Assembly: GCA_021828705.1 (NCBI GenBank)
Contig: JAJZDG010000002.1
Coordinates: 1 to 32,187, forward strand
Direction: 5' to 3'
Source: Microcaldota archaeon
GTDB taxonomy: Archaea > Micrarchaeota > Micrarchaeia > Micrarchaeales > Micrarchaeaceae
Length of the DNA stretch: 32,187 bases
This document shows positions 22,785 to 31,135 of this stretch, in pieces. The notes under the pieces are model-generated. The model had not been told where the DNA came from. It worked only from the letters and a program-made list of their open reading frames with translations, and searched no databases. Within the stretch, counting starts at the first letter, position 1. Each line of letters starts with the position of its first letter. The position numbers and the translations under genes are program-made.

Positions 22785-23099
22785 ATGCGATCTGTAAAAC
22801 TGAACTGCGAGCCTATTATACATGATGAAATTCCCTCAATACGTTATGCCATTGCGCATATATTAAGCGAAAAATACAAGCTGAAGCAGGATAGCATCTC
22901 AGATTTATTGGGTTTAACACAGGCGGCCGTGAACAAATATCTAAATGATAAATGCTCAAAGAGGATAATCTCTCATGGTATATCATTAAAAAGAAATAGC
23001 AGCATAATAGAAATAGCATCAATATCCTATAAAAATAAAAATACAACAGAACTCAACAGGATGATAGATCTATTTGCCTCCAGCGATAAAGTGTATTAA
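22785..23099 (+). CDS. XRE-type HTH protein, paralogue of the SUF-operon HTH
   Basis: A 104-residue protein with a helix-turn-helix around KQDSISDLLGLTQAAVNKYLNDK, closely matching the TQAAVSKYLNNK recognition helix of the protein encoded at 6339-6671. The segment before it (IPSIRYAIAHILSEKYKL) also aligns. It lacks the C-terminal cysteine cluster; the tail is short, basic and polar. I prefer the ATG at 22785 (GGTA upstream) over the ATG at 22764. It stands alone, divergent from eS26 and convergent with translin 5 nt away. Target genes are unknown; eS26 is the obvious candidate by proximity. Confidence 0.8.
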   Translation: MRSVKLNCEPIIHDEIPSIRYAIAHILSEKYKLKQDSISDLLGLTQAAVNKYLNDKCSKRIISHGISLKRNSSIIEIASISYKNKNTTELNRMIDLFASSDKVY

Positions 23100-23104
23100 A
23101 TAAG

Positions 23105-23671
23105 TTATTTATTATGTTTTAATATATCGCTTCCTGCGTTTTCTATTTGGATACGTGCAACATCCTGCTTTTTTCTAAAGCCTGGAAGTATTGCTTCCGC
23201 AAAACGTATGCTTCTTGTAGCGTCATAAATATACTCCATATAGTTGAAATATCTTTTTGCATCATCAATGCAATTTTTTCTCAATGCATTTAGCAATTCA
23301 CGTTTTAATTCTCCGACGACATCCATAAGTCCAAGTATATACGACTCATAATCTATACCAATCTCATCAGGTGTTGGAATATGTTCATTAATTTTTATTT
23401 CATAAAATATGCGCGCTTCAGCCATCTCCTGATATGCTTGGATTACAATATATCTAAAACGCTCCTCAAACGTTTTTAGCTTTTTATGTAACATTTCAAT
23501 GTTCTTTGAAATTAATTCTATGCCCGTTTTGTTGTCGTTATGTATGTATGTTATCATTTTTGCCGCATTTCGTATCATCTCTCTGGATAATTCATGTGCC
23601 TCATCAAAATTTTTTTGCAGAATTTCTAATTCATTCTCTATTTTTTCTATCTGAGCATCTATTTTTTCCAT
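23105..23671 (-). CDS. Translin/Trax family protein
   Basis: A 188-residue all-helical protein of the translin superfamily, whose members form octameric shells that bind or cleave RNA. Diagnostic parts are QEMAEARIFYE (81-91), where the QExxEA pattern in Trax carries catalytic glutamates (here Glu82 and Glu85), SYILGLMDVVGELKRELLNAL, and the C-terminal ILPGFRKKQDVARIQIENAGSDI. Archaeal Trax-like proteins have RNase activity, so a nuclease role is possible. It is the third gene of a GlyRS-Ogg1-translin operon, with its ATG overlapping the Ogg1 stop by one base (TAATG). Confidence 0.9.
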   Translation of the reverse strand: MEKIDAQIEKIENELEILQKNFDEAHELSREMIRNAAKMITYIHNDNKTGIELISKNIEMLHKKLKTFEERFRYIVIQAYQEMAEARIFYEIKINEHIPTPDEIGIDYESYILGLMDVVGELKRELLNALRKNCIDDAKRYFNYMEYIYDATRSIRFAEAILPGFRKKQDVARIQIENAGSDILKHNK

Positions 23672-24561
23672 TATATAACACCTATGCTTCTTCCGTTCCA
23701 GAAAATATATTGTTGCGCATACCCTGCATATTTACCCCATCTACTATTTGCAAAATCTGCAATCTTATCTATTTTTTGCTCTTTTTTGAAATAAATACGC
23801 TCCATGACGCGTTTAACCCATCTATCTATAGGAAATGCCTCGGTTTTTCCATAACCCATAAGCGCAATACAATCAGCAACCTTTTCACCTATCCCGTGTA
23901 CGCTCATAAGGGCATCTTTAATCTTATAATAATTTTTGCCATTTAACGAATAAAGATCCAAATTTTCCATACATGTTTGCGCAGCGCTCTTTAGGTATTT
24001 GCCGCGAAATCCAGGTCCACAGGACATAATGTCAGTCTCACTTGCCTTGGCTATAGACTCTATTGTTGGGAAATTATGGCCAATTATCATATTATGTTCA
24101 TCATAAATAGGCGTGCCGAAGTGCTCCATTAATTTTTTTGTTATTAGTCTGATGCGTTTTACATTATTAAATTGGGAAATTATAAAAACAACAGTAGTCT
24201 CCCAAGGATCATTCATAGTAACACGCATGCCAAAATATTTTTTTATTGATTCAGACATAAACGTATCAGTATCTATTTTTGAATATATATAATTCATCCG
24301 ATCCTGCAATCTAAAGCGCTTTTTTACTTCTTGTAATGCATATATAGTGTTTGAACCTATTGCCGATATGCTGCCATCATTAATACTGCCAGAATGTTTT
24401 AGCTCCAAAATTCTACCATTTGATGGATATTTTATCATGTTCTCTCTTATATAATAATCAGCATAGAATGTTAATGGCTGTGCGCTCTCAAAGGTGTGCT
24501 GCATGTTGAAGATTTTTATGGGTATTAGGTTAGTTTCAAGCAACCTACTATTTATTGCCAT
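23671..24561 (-). CDS. ogg: 8-oxoguanine DNA glycosylase (Ogg1 type)
   Basis: A 296-residue helix-hairpin-helix glycosylase/lyase that removes 8-oxoguanine from DNA. The hairpin is VHGIGEKVADCIALMG with catalytic Lys227, and the conserved Asp246 is in AFPIDRWVKRVMERIYF. The 19-residue Lys-Asp spacing equals that of human OGG1 (Lys249-Asp268). The N-terminal half (residues 1-110) is the expected OGG-type beta domain. The stretch CGPGFRGKYLKSAA also fits OGG1. It begins directly after the GlyRS stop and overlaps translin by one base, so it is co-translated with both. Confidence 0.93.
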   Translation of the reverse strand: MAINSRLLETNLIPIKIFNMQHTFESAQPLTFYADYYIRENMIKYPSNGRILELKHSGSINDGSISAIGSNTIYALQEVKKRFRLQDRMNYIYSKIDTDTFMSESIKKYFGMRVTMNDPWETTVVFIISQFNNVKRIRLITKKLMEHFGTPIYDEHNMIIGHNFPTIESIAKASETDIMSCGPGFRGKYLKSAAQTCMENLDLYSLNGKNYYKIKDALMSVHGIGEKVADCIALMGYGKTEAFPIDRWVKRVMERIYFKKEQKIDKIADFANSRWGKYAGYAQQYIFWNGRSIGVI

Positions 24562-26040
24562 CTAATAACCAAACTTCACCATTTTTGATACGTATTCTGA
24601 TATATCTGATATTTTGATGCGCTCCTGTTTTTTGCTGTCGCGTTCGCGTATTGTAACTGTATTGTATTCATTGGAATTGCTATCAACGGTGTTGAAATCA
24701 ATTGTAATGCAAAATGGCGTTCCGATTTCATCCATGCGCGCATACCTTCGTCCAATAGAACCGCTCTCATCAAAATATACATTGAAAATTTTTCTTGAAT
24801 TCTCATATATGTCGCGTGATACTTTTATTATATTATCATCTTTTTGCAGTGGTAGTATAGCAAATGCGTATGGGGCTAGGAACCGTTTGATCTTGAATAT
24901 GCTTCTATCCTCATCTTTTATTAATGATTGATCTACTAACATCCAAAGATTCCTATCAACACCAAAACTTAGTTCCAATACATTTGGCATTATTTTTTTG
25001 CCATTAATGTTGACAGACAAATCTATATTGGACCCTTTGGAGTGTGAAGTCAAATCATAATCACTTCTATAATGAAGTCCTCCAACCTCTTTAAATCCAT
25101 TCCAGCTATCAACATTTATCTCTATGTCCATATGTACTTTGTTGTAGAATGCCTTATCCTCTCCTCCTTTTTCTAAAAAGCGCATTCTATCATTTTTTAT
25201 GCTTAAAACTTCTTTATAAAAATAATCTATAAGACCCATATGGTATGCATAAAATTTTGGTATGTTAAATGATGCAACAAGCTCATTTCCTGTGATTACT
25301 CTCTCTTTTTTATCCACGTATAAAATTACATTTAATTTTCTTTCTAGTAGCATGTCATTATCTGTAGGGTTAAATGTATCAGGATCAAAAAATATCTGCA
25401 ATTCCGCTTGGGTTAATTCTCTCATTCTATATAATCCCTGCCTTGGTGATATCTCATTTCTATACGCTCTGCCTATTATAGCAAGTCCTATAGGTAGACG
25501 CTTTCTTAAAATGTTAAATTCTCTAAAAAAATTAAGATATACTGATTGGGCGGTCTCTGGTCTTAAATATCCAAGCTCTCCTTTCTCCGGGCCTAAAGAA
25601 ACACCAATCATCATATTGAACGCTTTAGGTTCTAGAAGCATTCCAGAGCATTTTGGGCACTTTACACCATTCTTTTTTATGACTTCGCCTAATTCTGACG
25701 CGTTTGCACCTTCTGCGACGGGTATTTTCATATCATTAAGCAATACGTCTGCTCTATAATAACTCTTGCATTTTGAGCAGCCTACAATTACATCATTAAA
25801 GCGCGAGGCATGTCCTGATGCTACAAGAGGTTTTTCTGGCAATATATTAGATCCTTCTATTGGATAGTAATTCTCATTTCTATATACAAAAAAATTAAGC
25901 CACGCATCCTCAAATTTTCTACGCATTAAAGCCCCTAAATGCCCATAATCAAATATCCCTGATGTGCCTCCGTATATTTCTGCAGCAGGCCAGAAAAATC
26001 CTGTTCTTTTTGCAAATCCCAAAAGCTCCTCAATATCCAT
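24562..26040 (-). CDS. glyS: Glycyl-tRNA synthetase
   Basis: A 492-residue class II synthetase of the alpha-2 type used by archaea and eukaryotes. The opening ELLGFAKRTGFFWPAAEIYGGTSGIFDYGHLGALM is characteristic. A zinc-type module CSKCKSYYRADVLL with CPKCSGML, the RPETAQSVYLNFFREF segment, AYRNEISPRQGLYRMRELTQAELQIFFDP (motif 2 region) and VLELSFGVDRNLWML (motif 3 region) are all present. It is shorter than many archaeal GlyRS (about 550-600 residues), mainly through smaller insertions. I start at the ATG at 26040, not the upstream in-frame TTG. It heads an operon with Ogg1 and translin. Confidence 0.95.
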   Translation of the reverse strand: MDIEELLGFAKRTGFFWPAAEIYGGTSGIFDYGHLGALMRRKFEDAWLNFFVYRNENYYPIEGSNILPEKPLVASGHASRFNDVIVGCSKCKSYYRADVLLNDMKIPVAEGANASELGEVIKKNGVKCPKCSGMLLEPKAFNMMIGVSLGPEKGELGYLRPETAQSVYLNFFREFNILRKRLPIGLAIIGRAYRNEISPRQGLYRMRELTQAELQIFFDPDTFNPTDNDMLLERKLNVILYVDKKERVITGNELVASFNIPKFYAYHMGLIDYFYKEVLSIKNDRMRFLEKGGEDKAFYNKVHMDIEINVDSWNGFKEVGGLHYRSDYDLTSHSKGSNIDLSVNINGKKIMPNVLELSFGVDRNLWMLVDQSLIKDEDRSIFKIKRFLAPYAFAILPLQKDDNIIKVSRDIYENSRKIFNVYFDESGSIGRRYARMDEIGTPFCITIDFNTVDSNSNEYNTVTIRERDSKKQERIKISDISEYVSKMVKFGY

Positions 26041-26092
26041 AAAAATCCAACTCAAAAATAATATCTATAAGATACTTCAATCTAAATTCAAA

Positions 26093-26103
26093 GTTTTATA
26101 ACC
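26093..26103 (-). promoter_or_regulatory. TATA box of the GlyRS-Ogg1-translin operon
   Basis: GGTTATAAAAC on the minus strand lies about 55 nt before the glyS ATG, predicting a leader of about 28 nt. It sits in the 87-nt gap after carS, so the operon is probably transcribed independently of the ribosomal genes upstream. Confidence 0.55.
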
Positions 26104-26127
26104 TTTCCACAGAATCTTTTTATTTAC

Positions 26128-26631
26128 TTACCACGGCACATCCTTTAATTTTAACCTATTTGCGCAGATATTTGTAAGTGGGTGCATAATTCCAGTTAAA
26201 ATTATTATAAATATTATGCCAAAAAGCTGTGGATAATTGCCAAATGGTAATGCAAATATCAATGCAAAAAGAAGAAAACCATACTGGTCCATTATAGGGA
26301 AACTTTTTCCCGATTTCATATTAATTCTTCTTTTTATAAAGCTCCCAAATAAGTCTCCAACGTTTGCGCCAATTGTGAGTAATATTGCTATAAAAAGCAT
26401 GTAATGGAAAAACGGGTATTCTATTAATCCTATTATTATGCCTGCAATAATACTTGATATCGTTCCGCGTATAGTCTTATGGTCGCCAAAAATGCGTTTT
26501 CCAAAAAGCTTTTTTTTCAAATCTAGTGGATAGCCGCCTCCAAAGAGTATTGGAGCTCCATTTGCCGCATATGCGGGAAATATATAAATTATAGGATATA
26601 AAAAGATCTGGTATAAAAAACCAAAAGACAA
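26128..26631 (-). CDS. carS: CDP-archaeol synthase
   Basis: A 167-residue membrane enzyme that activates the archaeal lipid precursor with CTP to give CDP-archaeol. Landmarks are PAYAANGAPILFGGGYPLDL, GKRIFGDHKTIRGTISS, the IGANVGDLFGSFIKRRINMKSG segment and FPIMDQYGFLLFAL; the polar loops hold the active-site residues. About five membrane helices are expected. It has no ATG; I use the TTG at 26631, with GTGAT at 26635-26639 as Shine-Dalgarno. It is the third gene of uS15-eS1-carS. Its presence supports an autonomous archaeal ether-lipid pathway, at least in part. Confidence 0.94.
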   Translation of the reverse strand: MSFGFLYQIFLYPIIYIFPAYAANGAPILFGGGYPLDLKKKLFGKRIFGDHKTIRGTISSIIAGIIIGLIEYPFFHYMLFIAILLTIGANVGDLFGSFIKRRINMKSGKSFPIMDQYGFLLFALIFALPFGNYPQLFGIIFIIILTGIMHPLTNICANRLKLKDVPW

Positions 26632-26642
26632 GAAATCACTAT

Positions 26643-27212
26643 TCAGTTATTTACCTCAAGTTTTCTTATCTCCACTTTGTTTAATTGTGCGATATGTTTT
26701 AGTTTATTTTGTATTTCAGATTGCAATGCGCCTGATATGACCGCTTCTATTATTGCATCTGCACTATTCTCCTTTGAATATGCTTCTATGAATTGGTTCA
26801 TCTCCTTTCTCATCCCTATAAGTCTGCTGTGTGTTTCGCGCTTTGCTGTTATAGCAATAGGTTTTATTGTTATGCTTACATTATCCTTTGTTTTAACATC
26901 AATTACCGAAGTGGATATACTTCTATATTTTCTTACCATAGATCTTACATAACTAAAAAGTATCTCCATTCTAACGAGTTTAGTTTTTGCTTTATCACCA
27001 TCAACCTCCGTAATTTTAAAGAATAGGTTCGTATAAGTGTTTTGGGGGTTTTGAGTGACTACATCAAGGCTCACTTTCATGTTTCTGTTAAGCACGCTTG
27101 CCTCATCATTTCCAGGTATCTCTCCTATGATTGCGTCCTTAAAGACTGCTGGTGCATAGACTGAGAACCATCTCTTAAGTTTCCATTTGTCTACTCCTTT
27201 TTGAAATGCCAT
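26643..27212 (-). CDS. rps3ae: Ribosomal protein eS1 (S3ae)
   Basis: A 189-residue eS1. It opens KGVDKWKLKRWFSVYAPAVF, then has GEIPGNDEASVLNRNMKVSLDVVTQNPQNTYTNLFFKI and MEILFSYVRSMVRKYRSISTSVIDV, all typical. eS1 lies near the mRNA exit and, in the eukaryotic small subunit, contacts eS26, which is also encoded in this window. The gene follows uS15 by 11 nt and precedes carS by 11 nt. Confidence 0.96.
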   Translation of the reverse strand: MAFQKGVDKWKLKRWFSVYAPAVFKDAIIGEIPGNDEASVLNRNMKVSLDVVTQNPQNTYTNLFFKITEVDGDKAKTKLVRMEILFSYVRSMVRKYRSISTSVIDVKTKDNVSITIKPIAITAKRETHSRLIGMRKEMNQFIEAYSKENSADAIIEAVISGALQSEIQNKLKHIAQLNKVEIRKLEVNN

Positions 27213-27223
27213 AATAACACACT

Positions 27224-27694
27224 CTACCTATTTTTGATAAGAAGTTCAGCTGTGGATGGATCATACTTCCAATTTTCCGGTATGCTGCCTATTCTTCTAT
27301 AATATTTGACAAGCCTCCATATCTTTGATTCTATTCTAATGAGCCTTATCTTGCCATAAACATCCTGCTTATTTTTCTCGATATGCTTTCTCATCGTTAT
27401 TGCTTTTCTTATAAGATCTATCATGTCTGATGGAATCTCTCCGTTTAGCTTCTTTTCGCTTAAGAATTCAAGAAGGCGCATGCCTATCGCCTGCTTTATA
27501 TACTTAACATTATGCTTTGTTTTTAGTGTTTCGCCTATAAGTGCAGGGCTCATACCACTTTTTGCATAATCAATTATTATTTTTTCAATCTGCTCTTTTG
27601 AGAGCTCTTCATTACCGCTTCCAAAAGTTGCACTATCTACAATTGGTTTTCTAGATTTTGATTTTCCATGTTTTCCTGTATAAAGCCTTGCCAT
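27224..27694 (-). CDS. rps15: Ribosomal protein uS15
   Basis: A 156-residue archaeal/eukaryotic-type uS15. It has the N-terminal extension MARLYTGKHGKSKSRKP, a helical pair with IEKIIIDYAKSGMSPALIGETLKTKHNVK, and the conserved core RKHIEKNKQDVYGKIRLIRIESKIWRLVKYYRRIGSIPENWKYD. GAGTGA precedes the ATG. It starts the uS15-eS1-carS group, 68 nt after the valS stop. Confidence 0.96.
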   Translation of the reverse strand: MARLYTGKHGKSKSRKPIVDSATFGSGNEELSKEQIEKIIIDYAKSGMSPALIGETLKTKHNVKYIKQAIGMRLLEFLSEKKLNGEIPSDMIDLIRKAITMRKHIEKNKQDVYGKIRLIRIESKIWRLVKYYRRIGSIPENWKYDPSTAELLIKNR

Positions 27695-27762
27695 TGCTTC
27701 ACTCTCTTTTAGCTATAACTAACATACGTAATTATAGTAGTTTGTCATACAAAGGTATAATA

Positions 27763-30237
27763 TCATATCTCTATTTTAACGGAAAAGCCCGTTTCGGCGC
27801 CCTTTTTAGGCTTGTGTTTAGATGTACCTTTCGAATGCTCAATAGAAACATTAACCTTCTTAGCCTTGCATATGCCTTCTAGCTCCGTTTTGGAACTAGA
27901 AACAGCACTATAATATGCCTCAGCAACATTTATATTAATAGCTGTTATTTCTTTGTTTAATGCTATACGCATAGATGCCTTGGCCTTTCTAACCTCCGCT
28001 ATAATATCATTTAACAAGGCACCTATTGAATCTGGTTCATTAATGTTTAGTATCACACTGCTAAAGATTATACCATTAATCACATAATCATTTTTTGATG
28101 GTGGTTCAATATATTTTGGCATACGTTCTAGGAATATGCTCTTATTCGAGAACATGCTATTTATTTCTTCTATAGTAAATGGCATTACTGGAGCTAGCAA
28201 TTTCATTATGTTAGATAGTACATTAAATAATGTATATGCTGCGGCTTTCTTGCTGCCCTCCATGTCCTTGTTTTCAGAATATAACCTATATTTGACGTTT
28301 TCTATATAATAATCGCAGAACTCATGCCAATAAAATTCTACTATTTTGGATGTGGCTAAGTATAAGTCGTAGCTTTCATAGCCCTCTCTTGCAATTTTTA
28401 TAATCTCATTTGTTCTGCTTAATATCCAAAGGTCGAACACGCCCATATCTTTTGATGGTATATCATCGATTTTTATTTCTGCAAGTGCCTGCTTAATGAA
28501 AAGTGCAGAGTTGTATAATTTTGTTATAAATGCCTTTCCGTGGTTTATTTCCTCATATGAGAAAGGCCTGTTTTTCTCTGTTCTACCAGAGGCCGTTACC
28601 CATAACCTTATGTTATCAACGCTGTATTTTTTTAGTAGCTCATCTGGGCTTACTCCATTGCCAAAACTCTTGTGCATCTCTCTTCCGTCAGTTCCTAAAA
28701 CCAGCCCATGAACTATGAGATTATCAAATGGTTTGTCATTTTTTAATGCCCATGTCCTATATATGGTGTAGAATGCCCATGTCCTAACTATTTCGGTTCC
28801 AAGTATTCTTATTGTGGTTGGAAATGCTCTTTTAAATAATTCCATATTATCTGGCCAGCCTGCAACTACCAATGGTGTTATTGACGAGTCTATCCAGCAA
28901 TCACATGTATCAGTCTCTCCTGAAATATCCTCAGATCCACACTTCGGGCATTTTTTAATTTCAGGTTGTATAAGCGCGGGATTTACTGGGAGCTTATTTT
29001 TATCTGCTGCAATTATATATTCACATTTGTTGCAATACCAAAATGGTATAGGTGTCCCAAATACTCTACTCCTTGATATGTTCCAGTCCCATTCTATATA
29101 ATCAGTCCAGTTATATAATATCTGTTTTGCGGTTTCTGGTGTCCATTTAATTTGATCTGCTATCTCCCGTATTTTTTTTGCGTGTTCCTTTGTTCTCATA
29201 AACCATTGTATTGAAGACAATAATTCTATTGGCGTATTGCATCTATCATGTAACTTTATCGACTGTTTTATTGGTTCTGCCTTTTTGAATATATTCAATA
29301 ATTTTAGGTCATTTATTATGGCTATACGCGCTTCCTCAGCTTTCATTCCAGTATATTTTTCTGCATCTAACAGGCGGCCTCGCTTATCCATGGCACTAAT
29401 ATGTGCCAATTTATGTTTGTAATATAAGATAACATCATTTTTATCTCCAAATGTGCAGATCATCTCTGCTCCTGTACCAAATTCTAAATCAACAGACTCT
29501 TCTGCAATTATTGGAACCTGTTTGTTAAATATTGGCGTGATAGCATTTTTTCCTATGAGGTCACGATATAATTTATTTTCCGGATTTATTGCAATTGCAA
29601 CACATGCATGTAATAATTCAGGGCGCGTAGTTGCTATATCTATTGTCTTATCCTTATAATCTGTTTTAAATACAATATAATTTAATGCCGAATCTCTTTC
29701 TAATTCAACAGTCTCCTCTCTTGCTATTCCGCTACTGCAGTGACTGCACCACTCTACTGGATGCTTTCCACGATAAACAAAACCCTTTTCAAACATATCA
29801 ATTATTGAGAGTTGAACTTTTCTTCTATAATCCTCAGTAAATGTTATATACTCATATTTATCATCAAAAGATGCTCCGATTGTAAGCATCTGCCTTTTCA
29901 TTATTTTCATATTTTCTGTGGCAACTTCTACACATCTGCGGTAAAATTCCTCTCTACCAATTCCCTTACCATATTTTTTTTCTACCTTTATTTCAGTAGG
30001 AAACCCTTGGGTATCCCATCCTAATGGATATAATACGTTGTAATCATTCATTCGCATATATCTTGCTATTGAATCTATGTATGTAACCCAGAATACTTGG
30101 CCCATGTGCATTTCGCCGCTTGTAAATGGTGGCGGCGGGTCTATTATATACATACGCCTTTTTGTATCAAACTCATCAAATTTAAAAAGATTTAATTCAT
30201 TCCAAAGTGTAATCCATTTATTATTATCAATTTCCAT
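27763..30237 (-). CDS. valS: Valyl-tRNA synthetase with altered signature motifs
   Basis: An 824-residue class Ia synthetase. Valine assignment rests on the overall plan and on CNTPIELLSSIQWFMR, DTCDCWIDSSITPLVVAGW and the editing-domain entry TTRPELLHACVAIAINP. The first signature is HMGQ (44-47) instead of the usual HxGH, and the second is EMHKS (520-524) instead of KMSKS. Two cysteine pairs (CSHC near 164; CNKC with CPKC near 402-433) look like zinc sites. The C-terminus has an anticodon-binding helical domain. I start at the ATG at 30237 rather than the GTG four codons upstream. A second ValRS cannot be excluded, but this gene appears intact. Confidence 0.92.
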   Translation of the reverse strand: MEIDNNKWITLWNELNLFKFDEFDTKRRMYIIDPPPPFTSGEMHMGQVFWVTYIDSIARYMRMNDYNVLYPLGWDTQGFPTEIKVEKKYGKGIGREEFYRRCVEVATENMKIMKRQMLTIGASFDDKYEYITFTEDYRRKVQLSIIDMFEKGFVYRGKHPVEWCSHCSSGIAREETVELERDSALNYIVFKTDYKDKTIDIATTRPELLHACVAIAINPENKLYRDLIGKNAITPIFNKQVPIIAEESVDLEFGTGAEMICTFGDKNDVILYYKHKLAHISAMDKRGRLLDAEKYTGMKAEEARIAIINDLKLLNIFKKAEPIKQSIKLHDRCNTPIELLSSIQWFMRTKEHAKKIREIADQIKWTPETAKQILYNWTDYIEWDWNISRSRVFGTPIPFWYCNKCEYIIAADKNKLPVNPALIQPEIKKCPKCGSEDISGETDTCDCWIDSSITPLVVAGWPDNMELFKRAFPTTIRILGTEIVRTWAFYTIYRTWALKNDKPFDNLIVHGLVLGTDGREMHKSFGNGVSPDELLKKYSVDNIRLWVTASGRTEKNRPFSYEEINHGKAFITKLYNSALFIKQALAEIKIDDIPSKDMGVFDLWILSRTNEIIKIAREGYESYDLYLATSKIVEFYWHEFCDYYIENVKYRLYSENKDMEGSKKAAAYTLFNVLSNIMKLLAPVMPFTIEEINSMFSNKSIFLERMPKYIEPPSKNDYVINGIIFSSVILNINEPDSIGALLNDIIAEVRKAKASMRIALNKEITAININVAEAYYSAVSSSKTELEGICKAKKVNVSIEHSKGTSKHKPKKGAETGFSVKIEI

Positions 30238-30284
30238 AAAATTCAACACGATAGTTAAGCTTGAACAAAAATATAAAGATTATC

Positions 30285-30719
30285 TTAAAATGCCGCTTTC
30301 TTTATGATGCTGCGTATCATTTTTTTATCAATAAACATTTTAAGATATTCATCTGGTATCTTTTTATAGTATACCCATTTATAATCGCTATTCTCTATAT
30401 TCAGCTTAATATAATTTTTATTTGTGGCAAATACGTAAATTTTATTCGTCCAGAAATATTTTTTATAATACACAAATATTTTTCCATCATATATAAGTTC
30501 AAGCTCATTTTTAGGTAGTTTTGTCTCCTCATATATCTCTCTATACGCCGTGTTTATGTAACGCTCCCCATATTTTCTTTTTCCACTTACGAAAGAAAAC
30601 ACGCCAGGATTTACTATGAACGGCAAAAAACGCCGCTTTAAAAATAATATTTTATTGCTTTTTTTGTTTATTATTATTGCAGTTATGCCATCCATATTTT
30701 TCTTTAATACATATTCCAT
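30285..30719 (-). CDS. Nudix hydrolase
   Basis: A 144-residue Nudix-domain protein. The Nudix box is GKRKYGERYINTAYREIYEETKL, fitting GX5EX7REUXEEXGU except for Thr in place of the last Gly. The metal-binding REIYEE is intact. These enzymes cleave nucleoside diphosphates linked to another group; the substrate here is unknown. It ends 47 nt before the valS ATG on the same strand. Its promoter region is shared, back to back, with the small coiled-coil gene on the other strand. Confidence 0.9.
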   Translation of the reverse strand: MEYVLKKNMDGITAIIINKKSNKILFLKRRFLPFIVNPGVFSFVSGKRKYGERYINTAYREIYEETKLPKNELELIYDGKIFVYYKKYFWTNKIYVFATNKNYIKLNIENSDYKWVYYKKIPDEYLKMFIDKKMIRSIIKKAAF

Positions 30720-30763
30720 AAATCAATATTGTTTGTGTAATTAAAATATTTTTGCTTAGTTGG

Positions 30764-30785
30764 CAAACATTATTTACAAACATTA
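30764..30785. repeat. Direct repeat CAAACATTA x2 in a divergent promoter region
   Basis: CAAACATTA occurs at 30764-30772 and 30777-30785 with a 4-bp gap (13-bp period). An inverted near-copy (ATTGTTTGT, complement of ACAAACAAT) lies at 30728-30736. They sit between the Nudix gene and a divergent small gene, so they could be an operator. The evidence is pattern only. Confidence 0.3.
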
Positions 30786-30786
30786 C

Positions 30787-30827
30787 CTATATATATTTCC
30801 GTGAACAGATTTTGAATTGATGATTTT
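30787..30827 (+). promoter_or_regulatory. TATA box and Shine-Dalgarno of the small coiled-coil gene
   Basis: CTATATATATTT at about 30787-30798 is a strong TATA box some 30-40 nt before the ATG at 30828. TTGATGA at 30816-30822 is a plausible ribosome-binding sequence of the type seen before several genes here. This supports expression of an otherwise anonymous small gene. Confidence 0.55.
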
Positions 30828-31031
30828 ATGGAAAATGCAAAATTAGTTGGTGTTTCTTTGGTTTTAAGCGCAGCACTTTTATCTGGTGCATATGTAGAAT
30901 GTAATAGTGTCGAAAAGAAAATAAATAATCTCCATACAGCTATGTTAAGGCAGGAAACGTCGTTAAATAAGATAAGCAAGCAGAATGACAAAATTATAAA
31001 ATTAATAAGAAATGATTTGAATAGTTTTTAG
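30828..31031 (+). CDS. Small membrane-anchored coiled-coil protein, unrecognised
   Basis: A 67-residue protein with a hydrophobic N-terminal helix (about residues 6-24, VGVSLVLSAALLSGAYVEC) and a polar helix rich in Lys, Asn and Leu/Ile at heptad-like spacing (VEKKINNLHTAMLRQETSLNKISKQNDKIIKLI). It is likely a single-pass membrane protein or, because of the AYVEC end, possibly a lipoprotein-like exported peptide; archaeal lipobox usage makes the latter uncertain. A TATA box and ribosome-binding sequence precede it. No homologue is recognised. It is the only plus-strand gene between the Nudix and TRAM genes. Confidence 0.65.
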   Translation: MENAKLVGVSLVLSAALLSGAYVECNSVEKKINNLHTAMLRQETSLNKISKQNDKIIKLIRNDLNSF

Positions 31032-31082
31032 TATAATTAATATAAAAATAGCGTTAAATAATTGCTCTATATTAGTGTAATT

Positions 31083-31118
31083 TTAAAATTAAAAATAAAA
31101 AGAGGGTCTAAACGACCC
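31083..31118 (-). terminator. Hairpin plus T-tract terminator of the TRAM gene
   Basis: On the minus strand GGGTC-GTTTA-GACCC (31118-31104) forms a 5-bp stem and is followed by a T-rich run, TCTTTTTATTTTTAATTTT. It begins 18 nt after the TRAM gene stop. Archaeal termination depends mainly on the T-tract, so this is a good candidate. Confidence 0.6.
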
Positions 31119-31135
31119 AAAATGAATATAGATAA

